From: Beroe forskalii
Lineage: Eukaryota; Ctenophora; Nuda; Beroida; Beroidae
Direction: 5' to 3'
DNA: 64,000 nt
NCBI GenBank assembly: GCA_011033025.1
Contig: WFMF01000035.1
Span: 682,001 to 746,000, forward strand
This document shows, one piece after another, positions 52,001-61,000 of the stretch. A model generated the notes under the pieces. It searched no databases. It had not been told where the DNA came from and saw only the letters and a list, made by a program, of their open reading frames with translations. Position numbers and translations under genes: made by a program. Every line of letters starts with the position of its first letter. Positions within the stretch are counted from its first letter, which is position 1.

Positions 52001-55000
52001 AAAGTATGGTGGGTTTTTATTTCCCTCCTGTTTGATAGTAAGTTGGGTAGTTGTAATATCACCACTGTGATCATCACCAACACTCAGGATGAAGTCTCCA
52101 GATGATTGGGAGTGAGGATGTGGCAGGACAAAGCTTATGTTCCAGAATCTACCATCAAGGTCTTTGTCATCTAGTTCAAGTATGGTGAATGAAGTGTGTT
52201 CAGTAACATCATGATAGGTTCCTTTTGAAGAGTGACCAAATGTCAGGATTAGATCTTCTGGACCAAATATGCCTGCCTTTATTGTAATGTTTCCAATCAA
52301 GTCATTCTCAGGGCGAAGGAATGTTTCATGTGGTAGTGGCTCAACGATAACTAAATCTGAAGAAATGATATTGTAAAATAGGTATTGCAGCCAAAATCAT
52401 GTTTTTCATTCTAACATGAAATTGTTATAAGCACCTTAATATAGCAAGTTGATATTGCATGAAAATATTAATTAGAAAATTGCATCCAGGCAAATTGTTA
52501 AAAAATCCTTGAAAGAAACTAATCAAACTTCTGAATGATTTCAACTTCCAGTTCAGCAGAAGACATGCCACCCTTATTTGCTAGTACAACCCGATATTTT
52601 CCTTCATCATCCTTTTCTGTATCTCGAATAACCAAGCTACCATTGGGGAAAATTTTGAACCTTCCATCAGTTTCGATTTGCTTATACCAATCATTAGTCT
52701 CGTCATGTTTAAACCAGTTGACCTGCGTTGTACAGAGTTCAAGGAAAGGTGTTGGTATAAAAGTGGGTAAAAAGGTGGGAGTAAAGCAAAACATTTTGTG
52801 GTTGAAGTAAAGCAAGACATTTTGTGGTTGTAGTGAAGAAATAAAGCAAACTATTTCATTTCAATTGAATCTTTTTTTTACACACCTCAATGGGATGTGA
52901 CCCATTGGCATGGATATTGATGAAAAGATCCTCGTTTGTTTTGCCAGTAATATCTTCAGGTTCTGGATCAAAGAATGGTTTCTCAACGTCTCCAGAAACA
53001 AGACGAGTAGTGGTGATTGCACCACTGTGTTGGTCTCCAATACTCAGGATAAGGTGGCCAGGATTCTTAGCGAAAGTGTGAGTAAGATGCATATTGACTT
53101 GCCAAGTTTGATTTCCTGATGCCATAGTTTCATTTTCTTTGAATAACTCAAAGGAAAGATGGTCAGTGATATCTGAATATTCGCCTTTGTTAGATTGACC
53201 TATTGAGATGGTGATATCATTTTCATTTCTGATATTAGCAGAAATAGATATTGTCAATTCTAAAGGTTTATTGGGAGACCAATATGTTTCTTCTGGTAGA
53301 GGCTTTATGATGACCAAAGCTGAAAATGAATTGTTAGCAAAAAGCATGAACAAATTTTAATTCCCTGACTTGGACTATCATGAACAAAGTACTTCCAAAT
53401 TATCAAACTTCTAAATTTGACCCAAATAAATGCTATTCTACCAATGTTGAGATATAATGGATCAAAATACTGAAATATGAACTCACGTATGCGTTCTATA
53501 ACCGAGACTATAACAATTTCCGTAGTACTTCCATATCTATTAGAAACTTCAACCAGGTATTTTCCCTCATCCTCCTTCTCAATATTTTGGACAGTCAAAC
53601 TACCATTGGAAGAAAGCAAATACTTCCCATTATCGAAAACTACCACATCCTCTTCATCATCCAAATTCAACTTGTGATTCTTCAATTCATTCCAGTATGT
53701 GGTGGCCTTCTTATACCATCGCACCTGTTAAATGTTGATGTGTGGAATTAGAAATGGATGCAATACGATTTAAAATACACCTAAATTGCTTTCATTGCAG
53801 ACATAAAATAACCTATAATTTGATTAAAAATGGTTATAATAAGAGAAAATGCATATTAGCATAGCTAAATTTCGTTGGAACCATGTACTTACAGTCATTG
53901 GATAAAATCCTCTTGCTTGGCAGTCAAATATCACAGTTTGGCCCGGGAATACAATCACTGATTCTGGTCTGGGTAGGAAGAATGGAACACTCCCCTCTCT
54001 GTCCACATTGAGACGAGATTTTGTTACATCACTGCTGTGTTGATTTGCAACTCTCAATTCTAGGTCACCAGATATCTGGGAGTATGGATATGGGAGTGTT
54101 ACTTCAACAGACCAAGTTTGGGTTTCTGAGTCTTCTTCATCCAGGTCCATATTTTCCACTTGAGTTAGTGTGTAGTCCAGGTATTCGGATAAATTTTCAT
54201 GGATTCCTTCTGAGAAACGATCAAGATATACAACAATGTCATCGACAGAATTCATCCCAGTTTTTATTTTTATGCTCATGCTGAGATTTTCTTCTCCTTC
54301 CAGATATAATAGTTTGGGAAGAGGCTTTGTGATTTCTGAAATTAATATATTATAGTGTTTAGATAGAATTATCATTCATCAAGGATAAATCAAATTCCTC
54401 ACATAATTTACAGAGTCAATAAGGTTCTAGTTGATAGTGAAATCTATGATTGATGGCAATCAGTGATCATATATCAGAAGTTTTTTCTTACCTATCTTAT
54501 TGATAACCACTACATCGATTGCCAATTCAGTATATCCATCATCATTGTAGACAATCAGAACATAAGTGCCATTATCTGCAGGCTCAATGTCCTGTATACT
54601 GAGACTTGCATTAGGATGGACAGTGTATTTACCATCAGTAAGAATGCCTTCCACGTACCCTTCAGGTAAAACTTTGAACCATTCAATCTGAGGGAACAAT
54701 TGATTGAAATCCTAACCTCTATATTAATAAATGTGTGGAACCTTTGAAAATTGGAGTAATATGGGTAATGGGTATTCATTTCTATGCACAATGCTACCTT
54801 ACAAGACAAAATAACATGGGACAATAATTCCGGGGATCGAAATTTTGGGGGTTCGAAAATATGGGGATTTTTAGCAAAAATCCCCAAATTTCGTACCCCA
54901 AATTAAATAAAAGGATTTTCGCCTTTCTTTCAAATTCAAAAACATGGGGTAACTTTTGGAAATAAATCAGAACTTCAGGAAGGCCAATATCACTGAAGTG

Positions 55001-58000
55001 ATCGAAGCAGTAGAATTTCCAGTACAAGATCCCTTTTATCGAGTCGAGTGTAGAAGGTCTTATTTGGAATTACTGCTTTTAAGATATTTTCAACTCTTCT
55101 GCACTGATATACTTATTGAAATTTGTCAGGGAATTCCATATTTTATGCACTGTTTTTTTAATCACAAACTCGCAATTAATTAATTTGGGGGAAATAATTT
55201 TGGGGACCGAAATTTTGGGGGTACGAAAATATGGGGATTTTTTCGAAAAATCCCCAAATTTCGTACCTTTTAAATATGTCTCGTAAGGTATCTAATTTTA
55301 ATGACACCATGAGAAGTGGAAAGTTTGGTGCAATATCGAGACAAATCGTATGAAATCATATGAATAAAACATACTTGTATTGGAGCATCTCCCTTGGCTG
55401 CAGCTTTGATCAGTACATCTTCACCAGGATAAACAAGTACAGATCTTGGCGCTGGATCAAAGAACGGCCCCACATCATCTCCATCCTCCTGTCTGATAAC
55501 AAGGTTAGTTGAAGTCATGACATCATCACTATATCCATCACCAACATGCAGAGTCAGGTTTCCAGATTCTTGAGAGTGTGGATAGGGTAAGGTGAGATCT
55601 ATTCTCCATTTTGTAGCACCATCATCAATGTCTTCAGAATCATCCACTTCCTCTATTTCAGAAATTCTATATTCCAGATACTGGGTTAGATCTCTGGTAG
55701 TTCCATCAGAAGAACGATCCAAAGACAGTGTGATTTCATCGGTGCTGACAACACTGGCACTTATTGTTATGCTAAGGCTGAGATCTATATAGGGAGCAAG
55801 ATAATGGTTGGGAGCAAGATATGTGTTCTGAGGAAGAGGATCCACAATAGCCAATGCTGAAAAATGAAAATATCATTGAAATGAAAATATTGATAACAGA
55901 CAAAATACCTATAAACAACTAGGATTTTATCAGTGAATGGTCTCAAGAGCAGTTAGTTTCTAAAACGAAGAACAGTGCACGTAAAGATTTCAGCATAAAA
56001 ATTGGCATGAAAAATCAGCAAATTTTTTGGCATAGTGACACAACCAAAGTACCTGATCTTTTTTGGACATCTACTTCTAACATTGCTGTTGCTTCTCCGA
56101 ATTCATTGGATATCAGTGCCACATACATTCCTTTCTCATCATATCCTATGTCAAGGATACTCAGGCTGCCATTAGGATAAACTCGGTAAGTTTCATCATC
56201 GGTTATTTTCTGATACAGATAGGAACTTGGGTCTACTTTTAGCCAAGACACCTGAAAGTGGTATCTGTTGGTAGACGGTAGTTGGAAGGATTCGGGATGG
56301 TGCCATTATTTATTATCTAATGACATCAAATTATGGCAGGAACGATGAAAAGTTTCTAAAATTTCTGATCATAAAGTAAATTCTTAGCTAGTAAGTTGCC
56401 AACCTCAATAGGAGAGGAGCCCCTAACTGCAGTTGATATCAGAACATTTTCTCCAGGGTAGGTCCTTACATCCAGGGGAACGGGATCAAAGAAGGGTGCA
56501 CCCTCTTCCCCTTCCTCACTGATCACTACACGTGTTGATGTAATATCACCACTGTGGCCATCTCCAACATTCAATGTTAGGTCTCCTGTTGCTTGGGAGT
56601 AGGGGTAGGGGAGAGTCGCGTTTATTTGCCATAAGTCGGTGTAATCTTCACCACTGTCTTCTTCAGTTGAAGCATCAACTTTGTAGATAGTAACCCTCAG
56701 ATATTTGGTGGTATCCTCGTACACACCCTTAGAAGATCGCCCAAGAGATACAGTGATGTTGTCATCACTTGGTGCACTGGTTTTTACCGTGATATTCATG
56801 GTCAGGTCTTCTCCAGGGTTCAGGGATGTGGTGTCAGGGAGGGGTGTGACAATCTCTAGATCTGAGAGTGAAATGGCAAATGATAAATAAGTATCCTGTG
56901 AACTGAAATCACACTTGAAATTGAGAAAAAAAAAGGAGTATGAGTTTGAGCAATGTCTAGACACATTCTGAGTTTCTTACTTCAATAATCTGAATATAAA
57001 CTGTAAAAACAAACCAATCAGAATATTTTCGTTCTCAGATTACATAAATTTCTAGATACTCACCAAATTGGACAATAAGTTCAATCTCCACAGAACTAGA
57101 TCCAGCGCTATTGGAAACCTCGATCTTGTACCTTCCCTCATCCTCCCTCTGTGCATCAAGAATACTGAGACTGCCGTTAGGGAAAACAGTGAACTTGTCA
57201 TCAGATGTTATAGTCTCATATCTTCCAGTCTCTTCTTTGTACCAAGTAATCTGGAGTTTAAAAATAATCATCCATAACAGATTTATTAGAAAAGACTCAG
57301 ATAAACTGATAAACCATGGAAGATCATGTTGTGGTAATTATTGGTATGTCATTTGAACACAAGTGATACACATCACGTCATGATGTGTACAGATGGATCG
57401 ATCAATTAAAATTATCTATCCTTCACCAAATCAGACAAATCCATCTGCACACAATTTGGTTGAAAACAGGATTTAGTCAAATTTAACTTAGCTATAATTT
57501 GCAAAATTCAAAACCTACCTTGATTGGAGCAGATCCCTTCACAGACACGTCAATAAGAACATTCTCCCCGGGGTAGAATGGAATGGAATCTGGCAATGGG
57601 CCAATAGTTGGTTCCTCCACCACATCCACTCCTCCAACAACAAGTTGAGTGGTTGTTATTGCACCACTGTGAGTGTCACCAATGCTCAGAATAAGGTGTC
57701 CCAGATCAGAGAATGGATGTGAAACCACAACCTCGATAGTCCATGCTTGCTTGGTGAAATCTACATCAAAAACTCGAGATATTTCGTAGGTGAAATGCTC
57801 GCTGGGAATTCCTTCGACTATTCCCATGAGTGAATGTTCCAGTGACAAGGTGAAGTCATCTTCATCTGTCGCAAAACCAGTGCTAACTTTCACACCCAAC
57901 AATAGATCTTTTCCAAGCGTCAGGTTCGTTAGTTTTGGAAGTGGTTTGATGATTTCCAAGTCTGAAATAAATTCTTCATTAGAAAATTATTCAATACTAT

Positions 58001-61000
58001 ACTTTAAGATTATTTGCAGTAAATTCAAAACCGCTACTTGCTCATTGAACGATTAATGAATAACTTCAATGCTGAATACAATTAGGTAATCTAAGGAAAA
58101 TACCCTGGTACATTCACAAACTCGCTAAGATGATGAAAAGAAAATGAGAAGTGATTTACCTGAACGTTCAACCACCACAACCTGTATTATTTCTCCAGCA
58201 ACATTACCAAACCGATCCTTTATTTCAATCATGTAATCCCCACTATCCTCAATTCTTGCTTTAGGAATAGTAAGACTACCATTGGTATGTATATCATACT
58301 TCGAACGGTCAGTTAATTTAACATAACCCCGTTGTCTGTCCCATTTATACCACTCTTCCTGAAGAGATGGGAGATTTAAAAAATGTAATTTGTAGATGGG
58401 ATAGGTGTCTTCCTTCAAATTTCAAAACACAAAATAACCATTGGATAATAATGATATTACTTACAGCGAGCAGCTCGTTTCCCTTTACTTCAGTGTTGAA
58501 AACAACATCTTCACCAACATAAACAGTGACATAATCTGGCACCAAAGGATCAAGGAAAGGACCATATCTTCCCCATCCATTTCTAATAACAAGACGAGTG
58601 CTGGTTTCATCGCTGCTGTGTTTGTCCTTGACAATCAGTGACAAGTCTCCTGACGCTTGGGAGAAGGGGAGAGGCAGTACAATACCTACTTTCCAAAGTC
58701 TGATACCATTGACTTCATCAAGATCTTTTAGGATAATGTCATGGCTGATGTGTTTTGTCAAATCCTGCTTGATTCCTCTGGCAGTGTGTATCAGGGTGAG
58801 CGAGATATCGTCTTCTTCTTCAGTGGAGATGTCAGTGGTAATTGAGGTGTTCAGGGTGAGGAATTCGCCAGGTGAGAGTTGTGTTACTTTAGGCAATGGT
58901 CTCTCAATGAGTAGATCTGCAAAAGTGTTTTAAAATGACAGGATTGGTTAGAAAATGACAGAATTGTTTACAAAATGACAGAACAGCCTACAAAATGACA
59001 GGAGTCAGGATGTTCAATTGTTTTATACAAGATTTAGGAAATAGGAATTCCTTATGAATTGTCTGTGCTTTATCTGCTATCGCGATTCAAGTCAGTAAGA
59101 TAGTAAACAGCAACAATTCAAAACCTGCCAGTTTTTCAACCACATTGACTTGGATTTCTACAGTAGAATTCCCATCTCTGTTTGCTATCTCCAGTCGGTA
59201 AGATCCTCCATCTTCCTCCTGGATGTCCGAAATGCTCAAACTCCCATTAGCATGAATCTTGTACTTCTCATCGGCAACAACTTCAGAGTACTCAGGGGAT
59301 CCAGGAGTCTTCATATACCACCGAATCTGGAAAAAGTGTTCTTCATTGAAATTTCAATGCCATGACAGAACTTCGAAGATGAATTATCCATAAAAAATGT
59401 TCAAAATCGAGTAAAATCTCAAGCACCATTTCAAAAAAAAATCTTACAAAACTCACTGTAATAGGACCAGGTCCTTGAGTGTCGGTGCTTATCAAGACAT
59501 CCTCCCCAGGATGCACTTCAACAGATCGAGGAAGAGGATCCAGGAATGGACCTCGACCTTCCTGCTCAATAATGAGTTCAGTTGTGGAAATATCTCCACT
59601 GTAAGTATCTCCCACACTCAGCGTCAAGTCTCCGGATGCTTGGGAGAAGGGGTGGGGAAGAGTCAGGTTCAAAGTCCAATACTTCACATCCGAATCCATG
59701 CCATCATCTGGACTTATCTCAGTGAGTTTGTAAATGATATGTTCTGTGAGATCTTCGTATATGCCCCTAGAAGAGTGACCAAGAGATACTACGATGTCTT
59801 CAGGACTTCTGATGCTAGCTGTCATGGTGATGCTGAGGTTTAGGTCTTTCCCTGGCTCCAGATAGGTTTTTCTGGGTAGCGGTTCAACGATGACTAAATC
59901 TGAAATAATAAAATTCAATTATACCAAGTGGGGCGTGTTATAATTTTGTTGGGTTATAGGCATTCCCGTACCATTGAACAAAAGATTCATCAAGGCATTA
60001 TGATCGAATTACTTACCAGTTCTCTCCGACACTTGAATTCTTGTGGAAGCTTCTACACGTCCGAAATCATTGAATATTTGCACTGTGTACCGGCCAGAGT
60101 GTTCCAATTCAGCATCAGAGATGATAACACTACCATTGGTGAAAACAGCCGTGAACTTCTCATAGGGCTTATTGAATCCCAAGATACTCTCATCATCTTT
60201 GTACCACACAACCTGGAAAGGTTTTTTATATTTCCAACAGTTGGTTGTCTTCCCTTGTTTGGTGTTTAATGTTTGTTATTAAAAACAGTCCTGAGGCTTT
60301 ATTAACACATCACTTTAAAGAAGTTCACTGCATCCAGCTGAAAAAAAGAAGCCCAATTATAACTATGAAAGTGTATAATATCTAATACTCAGAACTCACT
60401 GATATGGGCTCAGATCCTCCATATCCAACGTTTATAAAGATTTCATCACCAGTGTAAGCTTCATAAAGATCCTTTGGATAAGGATCAAAGTATGGTGCTC
60501 TCTCATCTCCATCCCGTCTGATAACAAGCTGAGTAGTTGTAATATCGCCACTGTGATCATCTCCAACACTCAGGATAAAGTCACCAGAAGACCGGGAATG
60601 AGAATACCTGGAAATTTAGAATTTAGAATATATAACTTGATGATAATATCTAATAATCAATATAGTTTGCCAACGATGACTATTGAAGCATGTACAAACT
60701 ATAAAAGATCCCATCACTGAGGAAAATATCGCCAGTTCCCCTAAGAAAATTTATCAGTTCTTACCTCGGCAGAGTCACGTTTATGACCCACACCACGCCA
60801 TCCTCCTGCCGTTCTCCCTTGGAAATATTATAGGAAATGAACTCTGTCACATCCTCGAACACTCCCTGAATAGAGTGTCCTAAGGATACGGTGATATCGT
60901 CTTCATTGCTTGCGGAGGACAGTACGGTTACATCAAGATGCAGGTCATCCCATTGATGTAGGAGGGTTGTTTCTTCCGGCAGTGGTGTCAGAATCACCAG

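Larger units (their letters stand above)
25758..58916 (-). repeat. Coding higher-order repeat, period four modules (about 4 kb)
   Basis: Modules 4 to 29, extending less clearly to 3 and 30, cycle through four subtypes. Type S A domains have HSSD (modules 4, 8, 12, 16, 20, 24; SVD in 28). Type G has GHLILSIGD...SGAITTTRL (5, 9, 13, 17, 21, 25, 29). Type N has SGDIT, with B carrying GNYWVV in 14, 18, 22 and 26. Type E B domains carry a Gly turn of NGDG/RDG type with VEIEV (3, 11, 15, 19, 23). Starts of type S A exons are 3.9-4.6 kb apart once the 6.25-kb MULE insertion is subtracted. Confidence 0.8.

Noticed and set aside
54956-55183. Plus-strand frame [20 protein letters not shown]
   Set aside because: Lies between hairpin repeats with no start or splice context and no recognisable domain; kept only as part of the repeat finding.
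57360-57385. ACACATCACGTCATGATGTGT palindrome as an operator
   Set aside because: A single short palindrome in an intron, with no second site or context to support a function.
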